From: Rhizophagus clarus
Lineage: Eukaryota > Glomeromycota > Glomeromycetes > Glomerales > Glomeraceae
DNA: 64,000 bases
Assembly: GCA_015698045.1 (NCBI GenBank)
Contig: BLAL01000262.1
Location: 994,501 to 1,058,500 of the forward strand
Reading direction: 5' to 3'
Each line of letters opens with the position of its first letter. The stretch's first letter is position 1. The position numbers and the translations under genes were made by a program. Below the pieces are notes generated by a model. That model ran no database searches. It worked only from the letters and a program-made list of their open reading frames with translations, and was not told where the DNA came from. Below, piece after piece: positions 43,284 through 55,369 of the stretch.

Positions 43284-46200
43284 TTTTCTTTCAGGGGATC
43301 GGTAAATAATTGACAATCTGAATCCGAAAAATAGCCAGTTATTTTTGTAAATTTAGAAATGAGGCGATGAAGAAAAGCCTCTTCACTAAACTTACAAAGA
43401 AACTTTCTCAAACCGTTTTTTTTAGAGAATTTTATATATAAATAAATAAATATATATATATGATAATAAGAATTAAACTCTAAGAAATTCACAATAATAA
43501 AAAAAGGCTTTGAGATTTAACCGGATACAAGAAAAAAAGAAAATGCCGTTCATTTTTGTAAATAAAAATGTATTAGAACATCAAAATATGTTTATGATTT
43601 TTTCCTTTTCAGAAAATAATATAATAAATTTCTGAAAATTGGCCGGTTAATTCCAAATTTAGAAATGAGGCGATGCAGAATTTTATTATAAGCCTCGTTA
43701 AAATATTAACCGGTTATTATGAAAAAAAAACACTTTATATAGTAAGAAATCATTAAAAGACAAAGGCTTGGATCTAACGGGTATTTATAAGAAAAGAAGC
43801 TTACTTTAATTAAGAACTTTAAACTCTTTATATATTAGAATGAAGTTTTGGCGCCGAAAAAAAAGGTTTTATTGGGCTTTATGTTATTTTAATCTATAAT
43901 TACTTCCGTTTATTATTTTAACTGAATTATATTATTAACACAAACTGTTCCAATAAAAAAAAATAATTTAAATAAAATAATTTAAACAAATTAGTATCGG
44001 AAATGTTGGTGCGACCTAAAAATAGAATCCGATCGACCATGTATTTGCCAAGAACTTGTTTAAAATATATCTGAGATAAAATGGTGTCGATCCATCTAAC
44101 GATCGTATGCGGTAAACATTCGGATAAAACTTCTTTAAATATGGACATTCACAAATGACAAATAAATTTTTTTCCGTCAATACAATAATGTACACAAGAT
44201 CCCGGAGTTTTGCGTTAAATAATGTAATTCCAGGTAGAAACCGGTCACCTGACTATTTATATATGGCCCGGGTCCTATTCCAACACGTGGTTTTCGTGGG
44301 TACTAAAATTTGTTGCGTATTTTGCATGAGTACTTTTTAATACTTACTGTACTTCAAAGTATACCGAATTTAAAGTTTATCTAGCAATTAAATTTATCGA
44401 GTATCTGCTCTTATCGGATAACAGGATTTAATAACACTAGGTTCACAGACTGAAGGACCTATTTTTGTATCCTTCAAAACTTGTCAATTTCTTTAGAACA
44501 TATTTTTTTCTGACATTACTCATGAGTTAACCGATTGTTCTATTTTCTGTATCAATATCATTGCACAGATTGATTGTCACAGCAATAATTATTCCTATGA
44601 AAAAATGCGAAAATTTATGTAATTTACTTGTTAACATTATTTTCAATACGTATTGTTTAAAAAGTAGAATTTCTTTATAAGAAAAATAAAACGTAAAAAT
44701 CTTCGAGCATATGTGTATTGTACTTTAACGGACAAAAAATTCGTTGTAAGGTATATGATTTATTTTCTAAAAATTGTTTTTGTAATTAATTGAAATAATA
44801 TCAAATGAAGTTATATCTAGACTCTAGAGTGATTATAATGAATGATATTAAGATAAGAATCATTATTTAATGTGTCAAAAGGGCACGTAAAGTTTTTCCC
44901 ATCCAGATTTGGAATAACAAGTACCGAACCAATTTAATTATCTTACATATCCTCTTCAAATAATTTTAGGCCAGAATTAGTAAATATTTAAATAATTTTT
45001 AAATTTGGTAAAAAGTTTGTGGACCTGCATTTAACCATATTTTAAAACCTGGTCAGCCCGGAATTAAAATATGAATATATATTCCGGCAACATAAACACA
45101 TATTCAATTATAATTCCAATCAAAGTTAATTATATACTGGTCAAATTATATTTACTCTCCCTGATCACGTTAGAAAATGTAAACAGAAAATTAGATTGGT
45201 TTGGCCTGAGGCCAAATAAATAAAATGGTAAGTTTCTCATCGAAAATTAACTCGGCTGTCCAAAAAAAAAAAAAAAGCCGATTTCATTTTTGCGAGAAGA
45301 AAAAAGAAATATTATTACTGAAATCAGCATCGCATGACCTAATGAAAAAATTTTTTTCTATTCGTATTCTCAATTGAAAATGAGAAACCAGCTATTTTAT
45401 TTTATTTGACATAAAATGATCATGTAACACAATCAGAATTAAGAAGTCCTTGATTCTATAGTTCGGCGTATATCGGTTTGATATATTTGTGTTATTGGCC
45501 GATATAAGTCTAGCTGATACGTTGTTGATTAACTACGCTACGACTAATAACACGACCGGAGAAATGTGATGGCATCTTGTACATGAATTATAGAAAAGGG
45601 ATGCATGATTATCGAATTTCGGTGAAGTTTAATATTGAGTGGCACATTTTGCACAGAACTTCGTAAATTATTAAATGACACGTTAAAAATAATTAAAAAA
45701 TAAAAACAAATGAATAAAACATTCTAAATATTTACAATTTATTTAGGTCGAAATTTTTAGAATATTGTTGTGGAACGCTTTGAATGACACATTGTGTAAG
45801 ATATCGGATCTTTAGAATGGCCACTTAAGTGAATTATTTGAAGAGACACTTTGTTTAATGTGAAGGACATGATAATGATCATGGTACAATAGTCCATATT
45901 GTGAAGACTGCAATATACTAAATAAAAGAAAAAGAAGAAAAGAAATGCGTAAACATAGTAAACAAAGAACGTCAAAACTAATTAGAACAAAGAATTGGGT
46001 TGGAGCGGACTTACTATATATCTACTAGCGAAATGATCTAACACAAGTTCGTATATTTCCCTTATAATATTAAAATTCTTTATTGTACTATAGGTGGATT
46101 ATATTGAAGACAATTGGTATTAGTTCTTTAATTCAAATCCGGAACACAAAATTACTCGACAACGAGAATATAAAGTATAATTATTGTCACATATTGCAAA

Positions 46201-47695
46201 GATGAATAGTAAATTGTTTTATGAAAGTCATTTACAGTACCTTAATATAAGTTTGGACCTAAAGGTTTTATGCAGGAAACATGTGGCGTTCGAATCTCTG
46301 TTTTTAGGTAGAATCACGTGATAATAGAAAATATTTGTCACCGGTATCGCACTTCATTTTTATTAAGTATTCTAGGGACTTAGAATTTTTTCGGTCAGTA
46401 AAATCCTATTTGTCACCAAATTATTTGTCACATACTTAATTTCTTTAACGGACAGGAAATTCTTGACGTTCATAATATGTGACATCTCATTAATCATCCG
46501 TTTTATATAATTTTATATAGATGATTTTTTTTATTAATCAATCACTATAAATGCAATAACAGAATCAATGTTAATTTGTTCTTTGAATCTATTTTACTCC
46601 CTCGTATGTTAAGGTACAGTAATATATATGGTGTAATACTCTAAACTTCCTCCGCGCACTGTACATATATAATTTTTATAAATACTTCTTTTTTTCGTCC
46701 CAAAAGGTAAGAAACGATTTGCATTAGTAACATTCATCATAGTACGTGATTGGCACAGCGCATTTAGTTTCTTTATTATGCTTTCTAGAAATAGGTTTTC
46801 TTTTATGTCTTAAAACGGTCGTATTTTCGGTCTATTTTTGAATTTGCTCCATTCAATTTAATTTTCCAAATGTTTCAAGTTTTCTTTATTGTTTCAAAAG
46901 ACTAGAAAGGATGATAAAATATTGAAAGAAGAAGCTGAGTTATTTTATTTTATTTTATTTTTTTTTTTTTGTATAACAATAACAAGTATTTCGCAATAGT
47001 TAAGAAGTCATATATATATCCATTTTCGTACGAAATAGCTTAGGGATTATGTCTGATTCCGAAAAAAAACTATATAAAGAATATCATTATTTTTAATAGT
47101 TTATCTATATCTAGCATCTGATTGATAAAAATTTGATGTATCATTGCATGCAGCAATAACCATCGTCGTTATAAGAATTTAAACATATTAACATATGAAA
47201 TACTGATAATTTGATAATTGATAACCTTGCCTACACTTTGCGCAATTGTATACATTAATAGAGATTAAAAAGGGGTCTAAAAGGGGAAAAAAAAATTACT
47301 GTGCGCATCAACTAATTTGATAATAAAAGATATTTGGTTATAAATAATTTTCGTTTATTTACATTGTATCATTTGTAACAAGAAATTGACAAAGAAATGT
47401 TATTAATATGCCTTATAATGGTAATTTATTTTACACTATTTAGCTAAGATAATTAAAACTATATTCTGAGTCATGACAATACGATATATTTAATCATCAC
47501 GATTGTTTCGAAAAACCTATATAATACCCTAGCGAATCTTAAAAATGATATCTGATAAACGATGTCATGGAAGAAGTTATTATTATATTAAAAAAAAAAA
47601 TAAATCTTATAATTTCATTATTTTCTAATAATTCTCTCACTTTTATGTGATCAACCGTCCAACAACAATCCATCATGATAATGAGTGAAATGAAT
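43284..47695. other. Long gene-poor stretch
   Basis: No supported gene in about 4.4 kb. The minus frame at 43927-44148 (MSIFKEVLSECLPHTIVRW) looks mildly protein-like at its start but degrades into Phe/Leu-rich sequence. A possible hairpin TATATCGG...CCGATATA lies at about 45469-45506, and an isolated GGCGTTCGAATCTC at about 46288 resembles a B box without a matching A box. Confidence 0.4.
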
Positions 47696-47761
47696 TGGAG
47701 TTTTTCACTTTTCCAACTTTTGAAGAAGTTCTCTAGACCTTTTTAGCGAAAAATTCCAATT
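47696..47761. repeat. ~66-bp palindromic repeat
   Basis: Ends ATTGGAGTTTTTCACT and AGCGAAAAATTCCAAT are inverted copies with two mismatches. A short, very compact MITE-like hairpin. Confidence 0.5.
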
Positions 47762-47953
47762 ATCTGCAATGTAAAATCTTTTTATTTGAACAATAAAATA
47801 TTTATTTCTCGGATTGGTAATGTTTAAGTCGCTTTTATTAAATCTTGTACGACAAGTGGGTAATTCCACTCCGATAACTCAATGATTGGGTAATACTTTA
47901 CTTTTATTGTAAAATATATTTCTCCAAATTTGAGAAAATTATATTTATTTCAC

Positions 47954-48232
47954 TCATATTTGTAAGGTTAAACATCCATAGTTAACCCTATTATTTATGG
48001 GCAATGGATCGATATCGTCATAATTTTTGGTTGGACGATCTAAACATTCAATGACTCCGAGCAAGAATTTTCGATAACATGGCAAATATGAAGTTTCGGG
48101 ACATTGCCAGTTTACTATATTTTCATTTTGCAACTCGAAAAGCACGTTGCATAAGATTTCTGGACTTGTATTTCCGTTGATAATTTGATCTTCGATAAGT
48201 GAAGCTAAATGTTCGAAAATTTTGGAAGTTGA
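47954..48232 (-). CDS. Unrecognised C-terminal exon-like coding segment
   Basis: A minus-strand frame of about 90 residues with clear coding character: IFEHLASLIEDQIINGNTSP then EILCNVLFELQNENIVNWQC, CYRKFLLGVIECLDRP and a stop after CLTLQI. Amino-acid composition is balanced and helix-forming. The frame has no ATG at its upstream end; it meets a stop at about 48247. It is therefore probably the last exon of a spliced gene or a 5'-truncated remnant. The overlapping minus frame at 48123-48392 is a shadow over this part. I do not recognise a domain. No upstream exon could be fixed in the next 300 bp. Confidence 0.45.
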   Translation of the reverse strand, partial: STSKIFEHLASLIEDQIINGNTSPEILCNVLFELQNENIVNWQCPETSYLPCYRKFLLGVIECLDRPTKNYDDIDPLPINNRVNYGCLTLQI

Positions 48233-50664
48233 TAAATTTTTGTTTAGTCATGGTTTGAAAATTAATGTTTAAGAGAATGTAAATTGCGAGATATTTAAAA
48301 AATTCCTGTTTAAATGAATTCAGCCGAACCTTAGTTGGAATGCTATAGACCAGCCAATCAATAACTAGACTAACCATAATTGAATCGTACAAGCCTAACT
48401 TAAATTGGACCAGTCAATCATAATACACCGTATATACTATACGCGAGCCGCAGTACCCGAGTATCGTACAAAATTTGGGATCGGTTGAAATTTTTTACTA
48501 ATAAAAAAAACGAATAAGATTTTACATGTGTCACCTTTACAATATAATGATTTTTTCCAAAAAAGAGAGGGGTATTATACACGGGGTAACTATATCCCGG
48601 TAAGTGACTTATATTTCTTTTCTGTCCTCGTAATAATTATATTTTATCTTACATCTTAATTATCTATGCCAAATACTGCATTAGAATTCTACAAATATGA
48701 ATAGGCTAATTTGATTACATATTTCACTAATCTCACTCCTCTCCGTCGATTTGGTATTTCACGGAATACTAAAAATTCAATGAAAAATTTAGAATTCGAA
48801 AATTTATATTTTTTAACGATATAATTAAGTAATTACATTTTCTTCTCTTTTATTTCAAAAAAAAAAAAAAAAAAGTTTTACATTAAAATAATAATTCAAA
48901 AGAAATTTATATTTTTGACTTGTACTCCAGAGTCCAGCCACATCTTGTTAAATAATTTTTAGCTGAGCATACACATTACATAAACTGGGAAAAGATATTT
49001 TAGGATGTTTTGATATAATAATAATTCAAACTTTCTACTTTACGAGTGACTTAAAGGAAATAAATGTTGTTATACGGGGTAAATAATAAATAATACGAAC
49101 CAGACTAGCCCAAGTATAAATATTGTGATCGCCTGATCGGTTTCGTCCGAAGTTAGGCCAGTGTAACAAAAATGTATTAATACAAGATAAAATAATATTG
49201 CAGACTGCGAGACGAAGGTCAATTAATTAGAATCTTGATGCATTCTAATGATATGAAAAAATATGAAACCTTTTTTCCCTTATTGATATGCAACCATAGA
49301 ACTTTTTGTGCTAAAAAAAAAAAAAATATTTATTATATAAAATAATGAACGAAATTAAAAATAACTCCTTAATCTTTGCAGCTTAGGAAAATGTAGTACG
49401 AAGAAAAAAAAAATTCTTTTAATTACCTATTTCAAAGATACAATAGTTATTTAACTTCGATTGTATCAAATGATCAAAACACAGCAAAGCCCATTACCAT
49501 ATGTATCAAAAATAAGGGTTTTGTTTTCTAAAAAAAACCTGAAATAGCAATTAGGATTATATGAATGAGATCAAAAAAGAAAAACTTTCTTAATGAATAA
49601 ACAAACATGCTAACTTAGAATAAATAATGAAACTGAATCTAGAAATGATTTGCGATCACTCCTAATTTTCATTTCATTCACTTTTCGCATTTTGTTTTGT
49701 TTATTCCTTAATATTGGCACGTAAATAATTAATGAATGAATTTATGAAGCGCGAAATAAACATCGCATGTGTGGGCAATTTAACCTACATGCGTCTAAAA
49801 CATCGAGATTTTAATATTTTTTAAAATTTGCCTATTTATAGATAATTATTTATTCTTTATTCGTTAAAGATCATCAATTAAATTATCGCATATGTATTGA
49901 TCCTTTCTTTTCAGTTTTTTTGAATAAATTCCGTCATATAACACAGTAATCTTTTTTATTAATTTGCTAAATTTACTAATATGAGTTGTAATGAATGGTC
50001 GGATTTAAAGTGCGCTTATGATTATTTAAAGATATGTTTAAGCAAACGATTAAGTCGGGTGCCGATCATGGCGCTTTTATTTGTACATAAAGTATAAATA
50101 GACAAATTTCTTTTCATTGTTCTTTATTTATTATTTTTAAAATGGGTTTGATTCCTGGTCATATCGCAAGGAAAGATTTACGATTTGAATTTTTCTGATA
50201 GATAAAATAATTTTAACACCTGATACTGATAAAAAAGTTACGGATATAATTAGAAATACTTCTCGATGTCAATTTAATATTCTCAATTCGTTTTTGCTTG
50301 TATTAAACAATAAATTCAGGTGTATGATATGAAAAGTACATTAGGGAGATTGTTTATGTTTGTCAAAATATTTGCACAATATTTATAGATCATATTAAGA
50401 GCAATAAAAAACTAATGATGATGGTACGAATAATTTCAGCTTTCTTTGTACATTTCATGATATTTATGTATATGGCAGTTTGGAAGATTTGTTTACTACT
50501 ACTACTATTATTATTTATTCTAAAAAGGAATGTTGTTACACAAAGTTGAAGTATCGAGTTTTTATTATTTAAATTCGAGAAAAATTTTTATTCTGATGTA
50601 CATTTTCTTTCTTATATCATATAAGACTTTTGATTAATAACTTAATCGTTTACATATAAAAAAT
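48233..50664. other. Spacer upstream of the family cluster
   Basis: No gene supported over about 2.4 kb. Confidence 0.4.
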
Positions 50665-51711
50665 ATGCAGTACTTTCAAAATTTCGAGCATGAAATTAAA
50701 ATAAATATTTTTAAATACGTTAATTATCCTCTGAATTTGTTATTAACTTGTCGAAATTGGTCCGTTATTGCGAAGGATTCTTACGCTAAAACTGAATGGT
50801 TGTTAGAACATCATGGAAAAGAACATGCTTTATTCCATGCTGTAAGATTAGGGGTCACTTTTATTGACATGACAATGTGTCAGTCTTTAATTGAAAGAAG
50901 AGTAATAACATCGAGTCATTTTATCCAGTTGTTATTAAAACATTTTAGAATGCATAACCAAAGATTGATTGAACATAGAATAGAACATAGCTTCGATCAA
51001 TTTGATGCTGATAAAAATCATTTCTTACAACAAAAAATCCAATCATCCTGGGCAAGAAATTTAATTATATTCGTATTTAACTATTTATTAAATGAAAGAC
51101 AATCAGCTAATAATGCTGAGAAAAATTTGCCTTTGAAGGATATTGGACTAGACAATCCTCTTGTTGATAATGATTCTGCTGGGATTATGTTAAAAGATGA
51201 TAAAAATAATTTAAAAGACACTGATGATCTTCTAAATAAACTCATTACATTTTCATCCAAGTTTCCGCTTCATAGTATTCGCCAACCATTATTAATTCCT
51301 GATAAATATTTATCATCAAAGAATGATGCAATAAAATTTTTACAACAAAATATTTTCTTAAGGTATATAAACAAATCTTTTTTTTGCACAACATATATAT
51401 AATTTACAGTATTCTAATATATGAAATATTCAAACAGGTCTCTGACCGCTTTACCTCTTTTCACTAACAACGTTGGAATATTTGGAGCACGACCTTCATC
51501 GAGAAATGTCAGTCAAAGAAGATGGGATCGAGTTACAAGGCAACGAAGCACGAATAGGATATATAAAACATATAGAAGGCGTAGAAGACATGCTCAATTT
51601 AATGAACCAATTAACAACGAGGAAACACTGAATGCAATTGTCAATCTTCCTCGACAAGTTTCAAATGATCCGTTAATTCATGAGTTCTTTAATGGTTCTA
51701 CATTCATGTAA
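50665..51711 (+). CDS. Two-exon F-box-like family member, cluster gene 1
   Basis: Exon 1 is 50665-51362, the intron 51363-51437 (75 nt, GTATAT...AACAG) and exon 2 51438-51711, phase 2, about 323 residues. Residues about 7-45 are the F-box-like segment (EHEIKINIFKYVNYPLNLLL then TCRNWSVIAKDSYAKTEWLL). Next comes the family block ALFHAVRLGVTFIDMTMCQS, a segment HFIQLLLKHFRMHNQRL, and WARNLIIFVFNYLLNERQSA. A variable acidic/Asn-rich linker runs up to residue ~230. Exon 2 gives SLTALPLFTNNVGIFG, an Arg-rich stretch (RRRRRH), and the tail NDPLIHEFFNGSTFM. The closest relative in the window is 53372, supporting local tandem duplication. No membrane segment or signal peptide. Probably an SCF-type adaptor or derivative; this is inferred from the F-box resemblance only. 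Confidence 0.82.
51363..51437 (+). other. Intron of cluster gene 1
   Basis: GTATAT donor and CAAACAG acceptor split an AGG Arg codon after its second base. All spliced paralogues split the same codon. Confidence 0.8.
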
Positions 51712-51718
51712 TGGATTT

Positions 51719-51795
51719 TATAATAAGTTATAAGATTATAATATGATATAAGATTATAATATGATATAGAATTACTCTGATATAAGATTATTAAA
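51719..51795 (+). repeat. Short tandem repeat in the 3' flank of cluster gene 1
   Basis: About three copies of TATAAGATTATAATATGA directly follow the stop codon, in the probable 3' UTR. Confidence 0.6.
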
Positions 51796-53371
51796 TTAAC
51801 TTATGTATCCTTAAGATTATTTATATTGTGTAACGTACATATAACTATTTATTAACTTATGCAATTAAGCAAAAAAAAAAAAGTTATGAATCCTATGACT
51901 CCTAAATAAATTATGGATTATATACCGATTTTGTATTTAACTTATTTAATTTAATATTGTTATTTTTGTAATGACAACCATTTTTCGATCATCGGTATAT
52001 TATTGTATTGGATTGATTATATTTAAATTTTATTTGTTTTGACAGCCTACATTCTTATTTCTATAAAAAGATTAAAGTTATTGCATTTGTATATTTTTTT
52101 TTACGAATTTATGAAATACAATATGTAAAAAATACCTCTAGTTTAATTTTAGAAAAGTTACCGTTACTAAGAATAAATAAATAAAAAAATCAGCATAATG
52201 CATGTTTCACAAATTCTAAAACTATCAGGACAAAGATATAAAGATAATTATTAATATCTTAATCTTTTCCAAAAATAAATTTTATTAATTATAAATATTC
52301 TAAATTAATACATGTTATGAAGATCATTTGCATCGAAACTCCAATAGATTTCGGGCAACACTACAGATTTTTTTTTGATTTTCCGATTGCAAGATATCCA
52401 AATAGCAAAAATACGCCACAATATTTTTTTTTAAATTTTACGTTCATTACCAAAAGCTGAATCAATGCGGTAATGAGTACAGTTTCAACTCGAAACGTAT
52501 ATTAGGTATAAAGCCACATATTTGTATTACCAGAATTTACATAGCGCCGTTTACATTATTCAAAAAAGAGTATATACGTCGATTAGCGGATTTTATCAAT
52601 TTAAACTTAATATGGAAATTATTTTGTAAATTAAAAAAAATAAATAAATAAGAAAAGAAATCTTTTCATAATTTAATTAATTTATGCATGCTTAATGACA
52701 TACACTAAACATTGACCATCTCCAATTTTAGCTAAGTATATTTCGGTTTTGAAATCATCAAGTTTAGCGCAGTAGCATTTAATTTGGCGTAAAATACACT
52801 TGACGCCAAAAAATTGGCGTCAATGTCGATCATTATGTCATGTGCCACTTCTGTCCATGTGGCTTGATACACTGTTGGCGCTGTACAACTTCAGGATAAA
52901 AAACAGATTTCCAACGATTATTTAAATCGAATATATACAGTACAAGAAAAAAACAATTAATGGCTTTTCAGTAAATTTCTGGAAGGTACCAGGAAGATAA
53001 AAATAGTATATAGTAAATATATAACTAATTCGAATAATTAATAGAGAATGAATTGGAAAACAAATAAATCGATAACAAATAATTTTATTAAAAATAATTT
53101 TCTTACATTTATGAAACTCTGTCCTTTTACAATTATCCCGGTATGTTACGGAGTTAGTTATTCCTTTCAAAGCCACACCTATATTTTTATTTAAAGTTTT
53201 TTTTTTTATTTTATTTATATACTAATGATTAATTTAAACACACGCGTATTATTCTAATCCGTCTTTTATTTAAACTCCCTAAAAAACCCGAATTCTACAA
53301 GGAACAAAATTTATACCATTTTTTTTTCCTTCGTTATTACAAATATATAACTTAAATTAAAATCATCACAA
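51796..53371. other. Intergenic spacer between cluster genes 1 and 2
   Basis: No gene. Alternating TTTGGCGT/ACGCCAAA words at about 52782-52825 form a small hairpin cluster. The minus frame at 52922-53176 shows no motif. Confidence 0.4.
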
Positions 53372-54445
53372 ATGAAATATCATCAAAGTTTTGAAAATCT
53401 TGTGGAAGAAATTAAGATAAACATTTTTAAATACGTTAATCATCCTCTGAACTTGGCCCAAACTTGCCGAAACTGGTCCATTATTGCGAAGGATCCATAC
53501 GCTAAATTTGAATGGTTGTTAGAACATTACGAAGAAGAACATGCTTTATTTCATGCTGTAAGGTTGGGTGTCACTTTTATTGATATGACGTTATGTCAAT
53601 CTTTAATAGAAAGAAAGGTGATTACATCGAGATACTTTATTCAAATATTGTTAATGCATTTTAGGGTATATAATCAAAAATTAATTGAACTTAGATTGAA
53701 GCATGACTTTAATAAAATTTACATTAATGATAATTATGCCTATCAACAAAAAATCAATCCATCTTGGTCAAGAAATTTGCTTATATTCGTATTCGCTTAT
53801 TTATTAAATGAAAGGCAATCAGCTAATGCTAAGAAGGATTTACTCTCAAATGATATGATGGAGCCATCTCGCATCATCTCTGTTAATCCTCGCATCAATA
53901 ACGCTTTTGCCGAAATGTTAAGAAATAATTTAAAAGAAATCGAATATTTGATATATAAACTCATCTCAAAGTCGTCAATTCAGCTGGATCTTAACAATAC
54001 TATTTATGCTCATAAACTATTATTATTTCTCGAAAAATATTCATTAGAAAATAAATTTGATGCAATAAAGTACTTTGATTCGTTACAAGAAGAAAATTTA
54101 ACAAGGTACTTTAAATAAATTAATAAGTTATTTTTTTTTTAATTAATATATAGTATAGTTAACAAATAATAATTTTTAAATAGGTCTTTAACCATTTTAC
54201 CTCTTTTCGTTAATAATATTGGAACATTTAAATTGCGAACTTCATCAAGAAATGTTATTCAAAGAATACGGGATCGACCTACAAGACAAAACACGAATAG
54301 AATCTATAAAATATACAGAAGACGTAGTAGACGTGGTCAGTTTAATGAACATGAAACAACATTGAATACAATTGCCAACCTTCCCCGACAAACTTCAAAC
54401 GATCCCTTAGTACAGCAGTTTTTCAACGGATCTCCATTTAATTGA
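53372..54445 (+). CDS. Two-exon F-box-like family member, cluster gene 2
   Basis: Exon 1 is 53372-54105, the intron 54106-54183 (78 nt, ending AAATAG) and exon 2 54184-54445, phase 2, about 331 residues. The N-terminus FENLVEEIKINIFKYVNHPL then NLAQTCRNWSIIAKDPYAKF is the clearest F-box-like match in the window. The block HAVRLGVTFIDMTLCQSLIE is almost identical to cluster gene 1. The segment YFIQILLMHFRVYNQKL and SWSRNLLIFVFAYLLNERQS follow. The linker is variable and ends LKEIEYLIYKLIS. Exon 2 encodes SLTILPLFVNNIGTF, the Arg-rich RRRSRRGQ, and the tail NDPLVQQFFNGSPFN. Exon 2 has no in-frame ATG near its start, so it is only seen when splicing is considered. It looks complete. Confidence 0.82.
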
Positions 54446-54890
54446 TTGGAAAATGACCAGAGAAAATAATCTTCGATTTTTATTGTTGTTATATAATATA
54501 TACATAAAAAGAAGTACAAAATTTGCCCCCTTCAATTAGTAATAAATATACAATAAGATTAACGTTGATGACACCAGGTTCTGCTTATATTAAACATGGG
54601 CTAGGGTCAACTGATGTTCAATCAGCTGAGTGGCGCAGTTCCGATTAACCGTTCCCAAATAAAGATCAAATATTATATTTAAAAAATAACCCTTTCAAAT
54701 TTTCTTACTTCAAATAAAACAAATAAATCCATCCAAAAAAATAAAGGAAAATACCATAGAGTTAGTTTATTAAAATAAAAAAAATTCATAATATTTAACG
54801 ATAAAAAAAAATTTTAAAAGTTTTATAAAAAGGATTTTAATTTGCACCGGCAGCGGTGAAATGACTGTCAGTGAAACTAAAGTTTTGAAC
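54446..54890. other. Spacer
   Basis: A/T-rich, no gene; a GCTGAGTGGCGCAGT word near 54628 is not a tRNA. Confidence 0.4.
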
Positions 54891-55369
54891 TGGGTTAATT
54901 AACCGGTTAAAACTTAATTCTGGTCGGCATTAAAATTTGGCCATAATTATCATTTGCGAAACATAATTTAGGCCGGCATTAAGTTGTGATAGGAATAAAA
55001 AAATTCCGAATTTAGTTAAATTTTGGCCAGCGTTAAAAGTTTGACCAGAATTAGCCTATTCAAATTTAACTAATATGGGAATGATCTTCATTTTAACCGG
55101 TTAAATTATCCGATTACAGTTGATTTCATAATGTACGGGACACATTACAAAATTTGATTCCGAATGCCGAGACTTTCAGGTTGCCGGCTTGTCGGATAAT
55201 ATACGTATAGTTACTATAGTTATGTTTTATATCCACGGTTTTTATTTTTATTTTTCTATTTGCCGACAACCGGCAACCCGACAAGTTCTCGGCAGTCGGC
55301 ATCAAATTTTGTCATGTCCCGTAAATTATGAAATCAGCTGTAACCGGTTAACAGATTTCTTAACCGGTT
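54891..55369. repeat. Compound fold-back cluster with AACCGGTT palindromes
   Basis: Two inverted-repeat units lie side by side. At 54915-55052, AATTCTGGTCGGCATTAAAA pairs with TTTGACCAGAATT-type sequence. At 55095-55369, arms of about 100 bp are each bounded by AACCGGTTAA and share GATTTCATAAT-TACGGGACA, CAAAATTTGAT-CCGA and TTGCCGG words. The palindrome AACCGGTT occurs four times (54899, 55095, 55342, 55362). Small frames inside are shadows. Confidence 0.7.

Noticed and set aside
43927-44148. Minus frame starting MSIFKEVLSECLPHTIVRW
   Set aside because: First 35 residues look protein-like, but the rest is A/T-driven Phe/Leu sequence and no partner exon or motif was found.
46270-46320. GGCGTTCGAATCTC resembling a tRNA B box
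   Set aside because: No A box at the right distance and no acceptor pairing.
54620-54670. GCTGAGTGGCGCAGT resembling a tRNA A box
   Set aside because: No B box or cloverleaf follows.
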